A stretch of DNA of 64,000 nucleotides from Clostridium kluyveri. Its GTDB lineage: Bacteria; Bacillota; Clostridia; Clostridiales; Clostridiaceae. Both the position numbers and the translations under genes were made by a program. The stretch spans positions 3,596,001 to 3,660,000 of the forward strand of contig NZ_CP018335.1 in the NCBI RefSeq assembly GCF_001902295.1, in the 5' to 3' direction. Positions 42,002-51,696 of this stretch are shown piece after piece. The notes below the pieces were generated by a model. The model made no database searches and was not told where the DNA came from. It worked only from the letters and a program-made list of their open reading frames with translations. Position 1 is the stretch's first letter. Every line of letters begins with the position of its first letter.

Positions 42002-43054
42002 TCATTTATTTAGCACTTCCAGTATTTTAATGGCAGCATCTCCTTTTCCAAATATATTTTTTTGGGTTTTATCCGGTATAAAATTCATTATGCCATCTAA
42101 TATTTTATTTTTATCTGTGCCTACTACTATGTTCCATCCATTCTCTACGGTTTCCACCCATTCTGTCTCATCTCTCATAGTTATGCATGGCTTTTTCATA
42201 AAGAAAGCCTCTTTTTGAACTCCTCCGCTGTCTGTAACTATCTTTTGTGAATTCATTTCAAGGTTTATCATTTCCAAATAACCTATAGGTTCTATAACTT
42301 TTATATTATCATTAAATTTCAATCCATAATCTGTCATGTATTTTTTGGTTCTAGGGTGAAGAGGCAGAACTACGGGTTTGCCACATTCATTTAAAGCTTC
42401 TACTATATTTTTCAGCCTCTCTATATAATTTGTATTCTCTGCTCTGTGTATGGTGGTAAGTATATACTCCTTGTCTTGTAAAGCAAGCTCTTTAATGATC
42501 TCATTTTTATTTTCTGCCAGTTTTTTGAAATTTAAAATTGCATCAAACATTACGTCCCCTACATTATATATGCCTTCTTTAATACCCTCTCTTTTTAAAT
42601 TTTCAGCAGCAGAATCTGTAGGGACAAATAAAATATTAGACAACCTATCTGTAATTACCCTGTTTTGTTCCTCAGGCATTTTCCTGTTAAAACTTCTAAG
42701 ACCGGCTTCCACATGGGCTAGAGGAATTAAGAGCTTACTTGCACAAAGAGCACCTGCTAAAGTTGAATTAGTATCTCCATAAACAAGTACAAAATCCGGT
42801 TTTTCCTTTATATATATATCTTCCAGCTTTATAAGCATTGTTCCCGTTTGTTTTCCATGATTTCCCGATCCCACTTCCAGGTTATAATCTGGTCTTGGTA
42901 TGTTTAGTTCTTCAAAAAATACCTGGGACATATTTTCATCATAATGCTGCCCTGTATGAACCAATATTTCTTCATGGCACTTTCTTATTACATTGGATAC
43001 TGCAGAGGCTTTAATAAATTGAGGTCTAGCCCCTACAACCGTTAATATTTTCAT
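42002..43054 (-). CDS. wbpI: UDP-N-acetylglucosamine-type 2-epimerase (WbpI/WecB)
   Basis: 350 residues, non-hydrolysing 2-epimerase: MKILTVVGARPQFIKA at the start, HTGQHYDENMS near 33-43, VYGDTNSTLAGALCAS near 90, HVEAGLRSFNRKMPEEQNR near 113-131 and TDSGGVQKEAFFMKKP near 275. Because it follows wbpA/B/D homologues, WbpI (acting on UDP-2,3-diacetamido-glucuronate to give the manno form) is as likely as WecB/MnaA. GGGAGG before the ATG. Confidence 0.9.
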   Translation of the reverse strand: MKILTVVGARPQFIKASAVSNVIRKCHEEILVHTGQHYDENMSQVFFEELNIPRPDYNLEVGSGNHGKQTGTMLIKLEDIYIKEKPDFVLVYGDTNSTLAGALCASKLLIPLAHVEAGLRSFNRKMPEEQNRVITDRLSNILFVPTDSAAENLKREGIKEGIYNVGDVMFDAILNFKKLAENKNEIIKELALQDKEYILTTIHRAENTNYIERLKNIVEALNECGKPVVLPLHPRTKKYMTDYGLKFNDNIKVIEPIGYLEMINLEMNSQKIVTDSGGVQKEAFFMKKPCITMRDETEWVETVENGWNIVVGTDKNKILDGIMNFIPDKTQKNIFGKGDAAIKILEVLNK

Positions 43055-43074
43055 TTATTTCCTCCCTATTAAAT

Positions 43075-43824
43075 TCACTGCTGATTTTTAAGAAGTTGAT
43101 CTTCTGGAACCTTCTTTAGTTTTCTAGCTGGATTCCCTGCAACTATATTTTCACTTTTCACATTTTTTGTGACTACACTCCCTGCCGCCACAAATCCGTC
43201 TTCTTCTATAATTTTTCCTGGAAGTATGGTAGCTTGCGCTCCTATTCTTCCTCCTTTTTTAACAGTAACTCCTTTAAAATGCTTATATCTTTCCTTTGAT
43301 CTGGCAGCAAAATTATCATTTGAAGTTACAACTCCCGGGGCAATAAACACGTTATCTTCAATTTGTGAATAGGCAGTGATATACACATTAGTTTCAATCT
43401 TACAACTAGAACCTATTTTACAGAAATTCTCAACAGCTGCTCCTCTGCCTATTATTGTTCTACTACCTACTGTAACATTTTCCCTAACTGTAGCTAAATC
43501 TGCAATTAGTGTATGCTGTCCTATGCTGCATCCACAATATATTATAACTCCTGCTCCTATTAAACAGCTGTCATCTACCACAGCAGGGGGAAGCTCATCT
43601 TCATCTTTAAATATACTGTTTATGCTTCTCATGGGCTGTTTTCCTATCACAGTGTTGTCATCTATTCTTACATTTCTTCCAATTTTACTTCCTCTATGTA
43701 TTATCACATTATGACCTATGATACAATTATCTCCTATAACTACTTCATCCTCAATAACTGAAAACTTTCCTATAGTTACATTACTTCCAATTTGGGAAGT
43801 ATCAGATATATAATTTTCACACAT
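43075..43824 (-). CDS. wbpD: Left-handed beta-helix N-acetyltransferase (WbpD-like)
   Basis: 249 residues built of hexapeptide repeats (IGSNVTIGKFSVIEDEVVIGDNCIIGHNVII and onward), with NIVAGNPARKLKKVP near the end. It is longer than the ~190-residue WbpD/WlbB type, but the context suggests that it acetylates the 3-amino group of UDP-GlcNAc(3NH2)A. GAGGGAAG before the ATG. Sits between wbpB and wbpI homologues. Confidence 0.75.
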   Translation of the reverse strand: MCENYISDTSQIGSNVTIGKFSVIEDEVVIGDNCIIGHNVIIHRGSKIGRNVRIDDNTVIGKQPMRSINSIFKDEDELPPAVVDDSCLIGAGVIIYCGCSIGQHTLIADLATVRENVTVGSRTIIGRGAAVENFCKIGSSCKIETNVYITAYSQIEDNVFIAPGVVTSNDNFAARSKERYKHFKGVTVKKGGRIGAQATILPGKIIEEDGFVAAGSVVTKNVKSENIVAGNPARKLKKVPEDQLLKNQQ

Positions 43825-43876
43825 GGGTTCTTCCCTCCTAAATTACTGCATATTTTAAAAGTATCTAAAATATACT

Positions 43877-44977
43877 TTACTTATTCTTAGTTGAAACCAT
43901 ATCCATAGTAGAAAAATCTTCTATAGGAAATTTTACAGGCATTCCTGCAGCTCTTGATTTATATGCAGCCAAAATTATATCCAATGCCTTTTTACCCTGC
44001 TTTCCATCCACAAGAGGATTTTCATTAAGGTTTACAGCATCTATCATATCTTTGAAAAGTGGTATATGTCCAAATCCATAAACAGTATCTGGATCACCCT
44101 GCTGAGATTTTAATATTTCATCATCTATATCTCTATGATCTTCAAATTTCCAGGTTTCAATTTTATTTACCGCAAGACCGCCTATGCATACTGTACCCTT
44201 TTCCCCAAATATACTTAGGGTTTCTTCTAAATTTCTTGGATAAACACAAGCACTTCCTTCAACTATTCCTATGGAGCCATTTTTAAATCTTATTATAACA
44301 GCCCCAAAATCTTCCCCTTCTATATCTCTTAAAAATGTGTCACACTGGGAATATACCGTATCCACTTCTCCACCCATCATCCATTGAAGTAGATCAATAT
44401 TATGTATACATTGATTCATAAGAGTTCCCCCATCAAGCTTCCATGTGCCTCTCCATGGGGCCTGTTTATAATAATCCATATTTCTATTCCATAGTATTCT
44501 GGCAGTTCCATTTATTAGCTTTCCAAATCTATTACTTTCAATGGCCTCCCTAAGCTGTCTAATTGGTTTATTAAATCTATTTTGATGACTTACGCACAGC
44601 TTAACATCATTTCTTTCACTGCAATTTATCATTTCCTCTGCATCTTTCGAAGAAAGTGCCATAGGTTTTTCGCATATGACATGTTTCTTATTATCCATAC
44701 AATATGTGGCTATTTCAAAATGATATCCACTTTCAGTGGCTATAGTCACCACATCTATGTCCTCTGCTTTTAACATCTCCTTATAGTCTGTATAAAGAGT
44801 CACTTTTTCGTCCTTTTTCAACTTTTCTATGTATTCACTTTTTAAATTTTCAGTTTTTTCTTCTACTATATCACATAAGGCTACTAAAACAGCTTCTTCA
44901 TAATTAGCCCTTAAAGCCTCCACATGTTTATAGGAAATTCTGCCGCAGCCTATGATAGCAAACTTTAATTTTTTCAT
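43877..44977 (-). CDS. wbpB: Gfo/Idh/MocA sugar 3-dehydrogenase (WbpB-like)
   Basis: 366 residues. Rossmann start KLKFAIIGCGRISYKHVEAL, the family EKP motif in HVICEKPMALS near 94-104, and the C-terminal substrate domain with GGTLMNQCIHNIDLLQWMMG (catalytic His region) near 185-204. WbpB/WlbA oxidises UDP-GlcNAcA at C3. Start at ATG 44977, AGAGGTG six bases upstream; a GTG three codons earlier overlaps the site. Follows wbpA, precedes wbpD. Confidence 0.85.
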   Translation of the reverse strand: MKKLKFAIIGCGRISYKHVEALRANYEEAVLVALCDIVEEKTENLKSEYIEKLKKDEKVTLYTDYKEMLKAEDIDVVTIATESGYHFEIATYCMDNKKHVICEKPMALSSKDAEEMINCSERNDVKLCVSHQNRFNKPIRQLREAIESNRFGKLINGTARILWNRNMDYYKQAPWRGTWKLDGGTLMNQCIHNIDLLQWMMGGEVDTVYSQCDTFLRDIEGEDFGAVIIRFKNGSIGIVEGSACVYPRNLEETLSIFGEKGTVCIGGLAVNKIETWKFEDHRDIDDEILKSQQGDPDTVYGFGHIPLFKDMIDAVNLNENPLVDGKQGKKALDIILAAYKSRAAGMPVKFPIEDFSTMDMVSTKNK

Positions 44978-45029
44978 GAAAAACACCTCTTAAAAATAAT
45001 TGATTGATATATTGAATTATAACTATTAA

Positions 45030-46346
45030 CTACAGCTTATGTATTTTATCCCTGTTGTTTTTTACATCCTTAGTAGCGTTTCTTGTATCGTAAACTATTT
45101 TAGCTCTCTCTGCTATACCCTCATAATCATAACAGCTGTGATCTGTGGTTATAATTACTATGTCTGATTCATCTATTACTTCTTCCCAATCTACTGTATG
45201 GTATAACTTACCTTTGTGTTTAAACTCAGAAATATAAGGATCATTTATAATTATTTCTGCTCCATTTTTCTCCAAATTGTCTATTACTTTAAGGGATGGT
45301 GATTCTCTCAAATCGTCTATATCCTTTTTATAGGCCATTCCCATAATAAGTACCTTTGCACCATTCATTGCTTTCTTATGATCATTTAGAAGCTTCATAG
45401 CATTGTCTACAACAAATTCTGGCATTAGGTCATTTATTTCTCCAGAAGTTTCTATTAATTTGGTATGATAATCATATTCCTTTGCTTTCCAGGATAAATA
45501 AGAAGGATCAAGAGGTATACAATGCCCTCCAAGACCTGGTCCCGGATAAAACGGCATAAATCCATAGGGTTTAGTTTTAGCTGCATCTATAACTTCCCAT
45601 ACATCTATGCCCATTCTCTTACATAGTATTGCCATTTCATTGGCAAGACCTATATTGATATTCCTAAATACATTTTCAAGTATCTTCTCCATTTCTGCCA
45701 CAGCTGGCGAAGATACAGTATATATTTCACTTTCCAATATATTTCTATATAAAGTTGCTGCCACTTCCGTACACTCTTTAGTACATCCTCCTACCACCTT
45801 TGGAGTATTCTTGGTTTTAAATTTTTTATTGCCGGGATCTACCCTTTCCGGTGAAAAAGCCAGGAAAAAATCCTCTCCACATTTTAATCCACCTTCTTCA
45901 AGTATGGGTTTTAACACTTCTTCTGTAGTACCGGGATAGGTGGTACTCTCAAGAACCACAAGCATTCCCCTGTGCAAATACTTTGCAATGCTTTTCCCTG
46001 AATTTACTACATAAGATATATCTGGCTGTTTATATTTATCCAAAGGGGTTGGAACACACACAGAGACCACATCCACATCTTCTACAAAACTAAAATCTGT
46101 AGTGGCTTTAAGAGAACCTGACTCAACCAATTTTTCAAGATCTGAATCTACTATATCTCCAATATAATTGTGTCCTTCATTTACAAGCTTTACTTTCTTA
46201 CTCTGAACATCAAAGCCAATAACTTTATATCCCGCTTTAGCCTTCTCCACCGCCAGTGGAAGCCCTACATAACCTAACCCCACTACCCCTAATTTAGCTT
46301 TTTTATCTTCTATCTTTTTTACTAGTTCTTTTTTTAACCGTGACAT
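45030..46346 (-). CDS. wbpA: UDP-N-acetylhexosamine 6-dehydrogenase (WbpA/WecC type)
   Basis: 438 residues, UDP-glucose/ManNAc dehydrogenase family. LGVVGLGYVGLPLAVEKAKAGY near 18-39 binds NAD. Further motifs are VPTPLDKYKQPDISYV and FAFSPERVDPG. The catalytic cysteine is in PGPGLGGHCIPLDPSYLSWK near 270-287, and GMAYKKDIDDLRESPS follows. It oxidises C6 of a UDP-N-acetylhexosamine to the uronic acid. With wbpB/D/I downstream, UDP-GlcNAc is the likely substrate. GGAGG before the ATG. Confidence 0.93.
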   Translation of the reverse strand: MSRLKKELVKKIEDKKAKLGVVGLGYVGLPLAVEKAKAGYKVIGFDVQSKKVKLVNEGHNYIGDIVDSDLEKLVESGSLKATTDFSFVEDVDVVSVCVPTPLDKYKQPDISYVVNSGKSIAKYLHRGMLVVLESTTYPGTTEEVLKPILEEGGLKCGEDFFLAFSPERVDPGNKKFKTKNTPKVVGGCTKECTEVAATLYRNILESEIYTVSSPAVAEMEKILENVFRNINIGLANEMAILCKRMGIDVWEVIDAAKTKPYGFMPFYPGPGLGGHCIPLDPSYLSWKAKEYDYHTKLIETSGEINDLMPEFVVDNAMKLLNDHKKAMNGAKVLIMGMAYKKDIDDLRESPSLKVIDNLEKNGAEIIINDPYISEFKHKGKLYHTVDWEEVIDESDIVIITTDHSCYDYEGIAERAKIVYDTRNATKDVKNNRDKIHKL

Positions 46347-46387
46347 TACCCTAACCTCCTTATTTAAGCTAGTTTATGAATCTTTTC

Positions 46388-47581
46388 TTACTTTTGTTTT
46401 TCCTTGACAATAAAGTCCAGTATATTTTGTTCTATTTTTTTACCGCATTCCTCTGGAGTTATTTTACCTGCAGTTAACTCCATCATTATCTTATTAGCAT
46501 CCTGAAGTGCCTGAATTTCAGATACATTAGGCAATACTTCTCCATATTGTGACTGCTCTATAAAGGTTTTTAACTTTTCGCTATTTTTAACTTCTTTTAT
46601 ATTATAATCTATTTTAAAAGGAGGAATTCTGCCTGTTATACCAAATAATTTTCCTTTGGAATTATTAATAAGATAGTTTACGAGCTCCCAATCTTTTTCT
46701 TTATAGTTTGACTTTGAACTTACATAGACCACCTGTGATGTAATAAAAGACATCATCTGTTTTCCATTATATTTTGGAAAAGCTGCCACCCCATAGTTCA
46801 GTCCTGATTTATTTAACTCTTCCAAATCCCAGGAACCACTTATATAAAAACTGGTCTCTCCATTTTTGAAACTATTTCTGGCAGTTATACTTTCTATATT
46901 TTCAGGCATTAATTTATATTTTCGAACCATATCTCTAATCATGGTATATCCCTTAATGGCTCCTTCATTATTTAGTCCTATATCTTTTACATTGTAACTT
47001 CCATTTTGTTTTTTAAATATGTATGCCCCATTGGCCTGTAATATAGGAAAACTCAAATAAAAATTATTTATATCATATTGAAATCCCAGTTTTTCCCCTT
47101 GGGAAATCAATTCCTCTAAAGTTTCAGGCACTTTCTTGACTTTGTTTTTATTATAATAAAGTCCATAGGTTTCTATAGATATAGGTATTCCATACATTTT
47201 ATTTCCAAAGGTGACAGTCTCAAGGGAAGAAGATACATACTTGTTCTTATCTATTAAATTGTCAGGAACCTGGTCTAATAACTTTTCACTATTTAGTTTT
47301 TCCATTCTATCATGAGATACACCGAACTCTATATCTGGTTCTATTCCCCGCTTTGCAGCTTCTATATAGGCTCTGTTATCTCCTTTATCAGAATGAATTT
47401 TAACCTTATAACCAGAAGTTTCAGACCATTTGTCTGCCAAAATTCTAAGTTCTGTTATTTCAGCATCTGTGAGATGTGACCAGATAACTATTTCTTTTTT
47501 GTCCCCCTGGGTACTAGTACATCCCCCTAGGAAAAGTATACATATTAATAAAGTACAGAGATATTTGCAAAATCTTCTCAT
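46388..47581 (-). CDS. Substrate-binding lipoprotein, family 1 (maltose-binding type), without transporter
   Basis: About 397 residues. Signal peptide with lipobox LGGC, cysteine at 21, so the mature protein is lipid-anchored outside the membrane. The body is a periplasmic-binding-protein type II fold: KEIVIWSHLTDAEITELRILADKW, YGIPISIETYGLYYNKNKVKKVPETLEELI, GSWDLEELNKSGLNYGVAAFP. No ABC permease or ATPase gene is in the locus, so it may use a distant transporter or bind glycan itself. Start at ATG 47581 with an AGGAAG upstream; the longer upstream frame overlaps murJ. Confidence 0.87.
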   Translation of the reverse strand: MRRFCKYLCTLLICILFLGGCTSTQGDKKEIVIWSHLTDAEITELRILADKWSETSGYKVKIHSDKGDNRAYIEAAKRGIEPDIEFGVSHDRMEKLNSEKLLDQVPDNLIDKNKYVSSSLETVTFGNKMYGIPISIETYGLYYNKNKVKKVPETLEELISQGEKLGFQYDINNFYLSFPILQANGAYIFKKQNGSYNVKDIGLNNEGAIKGYTMIRDMVRKYKLMPENIESITARNSFKNGETSFYISGSWDLEELNKSGLNYGVAAFPKYNGKQMMSFITSQVVYVSSKSNYKEKDWELVNYLINNSKGKLFGITGRIPPFKIDYNIKEVKNSEKLKTFIEQSQYGEVLPNVSEIQALQDANKIMMELTAGKITPEECGKKIEQNILDFIVKEKQK

Positions 47582-47618
47582 AGGAACTTCCTTCTCCTTT
47601 TCACTTACATTTTGTATG

Positions 47619-49172
47619 TTAAACACATTTTGATCTTTTAAATTTTCTTTTAATTAAATCTATTATAGTGTTAAGTTCACTTACCTTTAAAAGCAGCAGC
47701 ATCGCTGCATATACTAAAACACCAACTACAATTGAAATTAATATTATTATCATTTGACCTTTAAATCCTATCAAAAATTGTGTTAAATAATCATTTATAA
47801 AAAATATGACTACACCCATGGTTACTCCTGAAGTCAATATTTTAATTCCACATTTGAGCATATTAACCCCATTAATATTTCCAATTTTCTTTCTCAAATC
47901 CTTCACAAGAAGTACACAGCTTACAAGAGCAGAAATTGTAGTGGCTAATGTAAGCCCCCCTATCCCCATCTTTTTAACCAGTACTATACTCATAACTATA
48001 TTTACCCCCACACCTATAGCTCCATTTATCATAGGAGTAGTAGTATCTTGAACAGCATAAAAAGATCTGTTAAATATATCTCTTATACCCCAAAATACCA
48101 AACCGGATATTAAGAAAAACAGGGCTTCTGCAGTCATGTTAACTGCCTTTTCATCAAAAGCACCGTGCATAAAAAGTACGCTTATTATAGGAATTCTAAG
48201 TATCAAAAGCCCTATTATGGCTGGAATCACTATAATATTGATATTATTTACTGCACTACTTATATGCTCTTTAAATTCATCATATTTTTTAAGATTTCCA
48301 CTTCTAGATAGAGACGGAAATATTACTGTAACTATAGCAGATGCAAAAGTAAAATACACAAGCATATTCAATTTATTGGCATAATCCAGGGCTACTATAC
48401 TTCCCACTGCAAGACCGGAAGCCATTCTCTTTTGAACTACTTCATTTACCTGATTAACTCCCGTTCCTATAATGACCGGTGCAATAAGCATAAGCATTTT
48501 TTTTATCTTTGTATCTTTAAAATCTATTTTAAAACTATATTTATATTTATTTCTTATAAGCCAGGGAATTTGTATTACTATCTGAAGTCCATTTCCAAGC
48601 ATTGTAGCTGCAGTAAGTCCTACAATTCCATGGTGATTTCCAATTAATATGTAAGTTATTATAGGTATATTCATCACTATACCAACCAGTGCCGGTGCCA
48701 CAAAATCATCTAGTGTTTGAAGCACTGCAGTATAGCCGCTGTTTAAACTCAAAAACAATATATTTATCATACTTATTTTAGTTAAGAATATAACAAGATT
48801 ATATCTTTCTCCTGTAAAACCCGGTGCAATAACAGCTACTATTTCTTTGGTAAATATCCATCCCATCACACATAGAACAATTGAGATCAACATGAGAATA
48901 TTCATTATTGAATTAGCAAATTTGAACATTCCCTCCTTGCCTTCTCTATTATAACTTTCACTAAGTAGAGGAATAAAAGTAGTAGTAATGGCAAGCCCAA
49001 ATAAATTAAACAGAAGATTTGGTATCGTAAGTGACATAAAATATGCATCTGAACTATTAGATGCGCCAAAGGCACTGGCAATAAGTACATCTCTTACAAA
49101 CCCCATTACTCTGCTTGCCATTGAAATCACCATTACTACTCCAGCAGCTTTAACAAGTTTATCTCTTTTCAT
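47619..49172 (-). CDS. MurJ/MviN-family lipid flippase (first copy in locus)
   Basis: 517 residues, about 14 membrane segments. ASRVMGFVRDVLIASAFGASNSSDAYFMSLTIPNLLFNLFG is the typical MurJ N-terminus, and NEVVQKRMASGLAVGSIVALDYANKLN and FNRSFYAVQDTTTPM follow. Likely flips lipid-linked repeat units (Wzx role) or lipid II. Start ATG 49172, GGAGG 5 bases upstream. Paralogue of the gene at 38014. Confidence 0.92.
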   Translation of the reverse strand: MKRDKLVKAAGVVMVISMASRVMGFVRDVLIASAFGASNSSDAYFMSLTIPNLLFNLFGLAITTTFIPLLSESYNREGKEGMFKFANSIMNILMLISIVLCVMGWIFTKEIVAVIAPGFTGERYNLVIFLTKISMINILFLSLNSGYTAVLQTLDDFVAPALVGIVMNIPIITYILIGNHHGIVGLTAATMLGNGLQIVIQIPWLIRNKYKYSFKIDFKDTKIKKMLMLIAPVIIGTGVNQVNEVVQKRMASGLAVGSIVALDYANKLNMLVYFTFASAIVTVIFPSLSRSGNLKKYDEFKEHISSAVNNINIIVIPAIIGLLILRIPIISVLFMHGAFDEKAVNMTAEALFFLISGLVFWGIRDIFNRSFYAVQDTTTPMINGAIGVGVNIVMSIVLVKKMGIGGLTLATTISALVSCVLLVKDLRKKIGNINGVNMLKCGIKILTSGVTMGVVIFFINDYLTQFLIGFKGQMIIILISIVVGVLVYAAMLLLLKVSELNTIIDLIKRKFKRSKCV

Positions 49173-49326
49173 GTTTTCCTCCAAATAATCTTTCCGCAGC
49201 AATTTAATAGTATTTTTACATATTTAAGAACAATAGATTCTATCTTTAAGTATTTTATCACTAATTAATTTCATATACAATGAGTTAATAGTTCTAGTAT
49301 TTGGCCAACAATTAATAACTAATTCT

Positions 49327-50313
49327 TCATTTATGCCCTAAAAATATTTTGCTAAGCAGCAGATTTTTATTAAAAATATACATAGACATCATTATAGGCA
49401 AAAATCCTGCCAGAAACATTATGAGAATTACTATATTGTAATTAAAGCCCAGCACTTGATAAGTTACTACTCTAACTCCCGTTTGAAAAAACCAGGATAA
49501 TAGATAAATATCATAACTATATTTTCCTATATTTTTAAATAACCTTCCTACAGAACCATTCACTATTAAATTTGACAGCATTAAAAATATTCCGCTTCCA
49601 AAAAGAGAAGTAATCAAATTATGATAAGGATACATTGTCTTTGTAGGCTGAAATAAATTTAAATTTAAGGTTACAATAATTACAGAAAATATTACGATTA
49701 TTATCTGTTTGTTCTTAATATTTGACCAACTTTTGTAGACACTATTTAAGTAAATTCCAAAGAAGAAATAAAATAAATAGTGGACTACCCCATAAACATA
49801 CATGAAGCCTACTTGTTTTGTAAAAAATAAATTTAACATTAAAGTTATTACAAGCGTTATATTTAAAGGAAGCTTTTTAAATAGTGGTGCTACTGCAAAC
49901 ATAAAAAACAAAGTGTATATAAACCAAAAATATTGTATAGGAATATCTAAAGGATAAAATATTATATTTATTATTAAATCATTTAATTTTATAGGCCTTA
50001 CAGCATAGTTATTCATATACAGCTTTATAGGTACTGCAATTAAAGATACGGAAATATAGGGAATCATAAGTCTTTTAAATTTGCCATAAACAAATCTGCC
50101 ATAACTTTTTAAAGTACTTATTTCATATATTTTGTAGGCAAAAAAACCTGATATAACAAAAAACAAGGGCATGTGGAATGAATATATAAGTCTATATATG
50201 TAAGCATAGAAAACACTTCCATTAAATTGCGCATCGGGAAAAGAATGTCCAAGAACCACTAAAAATATACCTATTCCCCTGGCTATATCCATATCTTTAT
50301 AATATTTTTTCAT
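49327..50313 (-). CDS. Acyltransferase-3 family membrane protein (second copy)
   Basis: 328 residues, about ten membrane segments. Signature MDIARGIGIFLVVLGHSFPD at the N-terminus (R12 and H22 region) and SFHMPLFFVISGFFAYK. Probable O-acetyltransferase of the polysaccharide. ATG with GGGTGG upstream. The flanks carry dispersed repeat DNA on both sides, which hints that the gene could have been moved in as a cassette. Confidence 0.87.
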   Translation of the reverse strand: MKKYYKDMDIARGIGIFLVVLGHSFPDAQFNGSVFYAYIYRLIYSFHMPLFFVISGFFAYKIYEISTLKSYGRFVYGKFKRLMIPYISVSLIAVPIKLYMNNYAVRPIKLNDLIINIIFYPLDIPIQYFWFIYTLFFMFAVAPLFKKLPLNITLVITLMLNLFFTKQVGFMYVYGVVHYLFYFFFGIYLNSVYKSWSNIKNKQIIIVIFSVIIVTLNLNLFQPTKTMYPYHNLITSLFGSGIFLMLSNLIVNGSVGRLFKNIGKYSYDIYLLSWFFQTGVRVVTYQVLGFNYNIVILIMFLAGFLPIMMSMYIFNKNLLLSKIFLGHK

Positions 50314-50334
50314 AATAAATTACCACCCTTTGTT

Positions 50335-50362
50335 ACAATTCACGATTCACAGTTCACAATCG
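50335..50362. repeat. Dispersed repeat copy upstream of acyltransferase gene
   Basis: ACAATTCACGATTCACAGTT then CACAATCG; member of the CACAGTTCACAAT family. Confidence 0.6.
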
Positions 50363-50370
50363 AAGAGCAA

Positions 50371-51660
50371 TTATATTTTTTCGGGCATCAGGTATGCCAG
50401 AAGTAATCCAAGTCCCAGTCCATTGGTAAGCAGAGTAGTCAATATAGGTCCATTAAATAATGCCATTACACCTCCAAAGAGCAGTGCGGATACTAAAAAT
50501 ATATTTTTATTTTCTACGGATTTTATGACTATCATTATAAAATACAAAAGTATGGCAAATAGAATTATTCCTATAATACCAAAATTCATATATGCATCTC
50601 CATACCAGGTTACATTTAATCTCATATCAGATCTCCCATAATATACTGTTCCCATATAAAAATTAGGATCCATATTATATATATTTTTGAAGAAGCGTCC
50701 AAATATACTGTGGGATAATAACATCTTAGGATACATCCAGAAAAAATCATAATACTCCAAGGCTATTAATGGAGGAAATAAAAATATTCTTATAATTATG
50801 AGAAGATATATAGATAATTTTTTAAAATAAAATGCAACAAGACCTACTACTATAGATAAAAGCATCATTTTTTCTATAAAACTTCTCTTTATTCCTCCTT
50901 TTAAAATCACTGCAAAAAATGGAGCCAAAAGTAAAACGGCAAACTGACTCTTGTAGGCTGCATATCCATATAGAACTAACTGCAGTATAAATGGTATAAA
51001 TATAAGCTTATATTTTTTCTTATATATTAAAAATGTAAGTATAAAAGGATTTATTACATTGCCAAGCCATTGTATAAAATAATCGTCAAATCTCCCTGCT
51101 GTGTCCCTGTAATTCAATCTCACACCATATACATCTTTAAAAGCTTCTATTATATTAGTGGGAAGTCCCAAGGTATACACCAGATATGAATATCCAATTA
51201 CCATAAAAGCTATAATACCTATCCAGAACACTTTAGGGGTGATTTTAATTTGTGGAATTTTAAAATCCGGTTTACTTACGAGCAATATACCTATTACAGC
51301 AATAAAGGTTATTAGATATATATATATTTCTGAATTTTTACTTTCTGCCAGTCCACTCATAATATATACTATTAAAAGAGGTGTTATATTTAAAGTTAAA
51401 AATAAGAACCAGTATAGACTTGACAATTTATCAATTTTTGAAGGTACTAAAAATATTAAGGTGTAAACTATAATTACAAATAAAGGCGCCATAACAAATA
51501 CTCTTTTTAAAATACCTGCATTTATTATGAAATTAAAGGATTTATAATATGTAATGGATCCAATGTATCCTACTGTTAATCCGGCTATCATAACTATGTA
51601 TAAAATGAATGAGGTTATCTTACTGTTTTCATTTCCTATGTTACAGATTTTATGTATCAT
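50371..51660 (-). CDS. Membrane protein, probable oligosaccharide repeat polymerase (Wzy-like)
   Basis: 429 residues, about twelve membrane segments and a loop with YGVRLNYRDTAGRFDDYFIQWLGNVINPF and later YYGRSDMRLNVTWYGDAYMNFGIIG. Layout and the late loop (before GIIGIILFAILLYF) fit O-antigen/exopolysaccharide polymerases, which are poorly conserved. ATG with AAGGAAGG upstream. The assignment rests mostly on topology and context. Confidence 0.7.
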   Translation of the reverse strand: MIHKICNIGNENSKITSFILYIVMIAGLTVGYIGSITYYKSFNFIINAGILKRVFVMAPLFVIIVYTLIFLVPSKIDKLSSLYWFLFLTLNITPLLIVYIMSGLAESKNSEIYIYLITFIAVIGILLVSKPDFKIPQIKITPKVFWIGIIAFMVIGYSYLVYTLGLPTNIIEAFKDVYGVRLNYRDTAGRFDDYFIQWLGNVINPFILTFLIYKKKYKLIFIPFILQLVLYGYAAYKSQFAVLLLAPFFAVILKGGIKRSFIEKMMLLSIVVGLVAFYFKKLSIYLLIIIRIFLFPPLIALEYYDFFWMYPKMLLSHSIFGRFFKNIYNMDPNFYMGTVYYGRSDMRLNVTWYGDAYMNFGIIGIILFAILLYFIMIVIKSVENKNIFLVSALLFGGVMALFNGPILTTLLTNGLGLGLLLAYLMPEKI

Positions 51661-51696
51661 TTTGGGATATCCTTCCTTTCACTGGTTATTTGTTTT

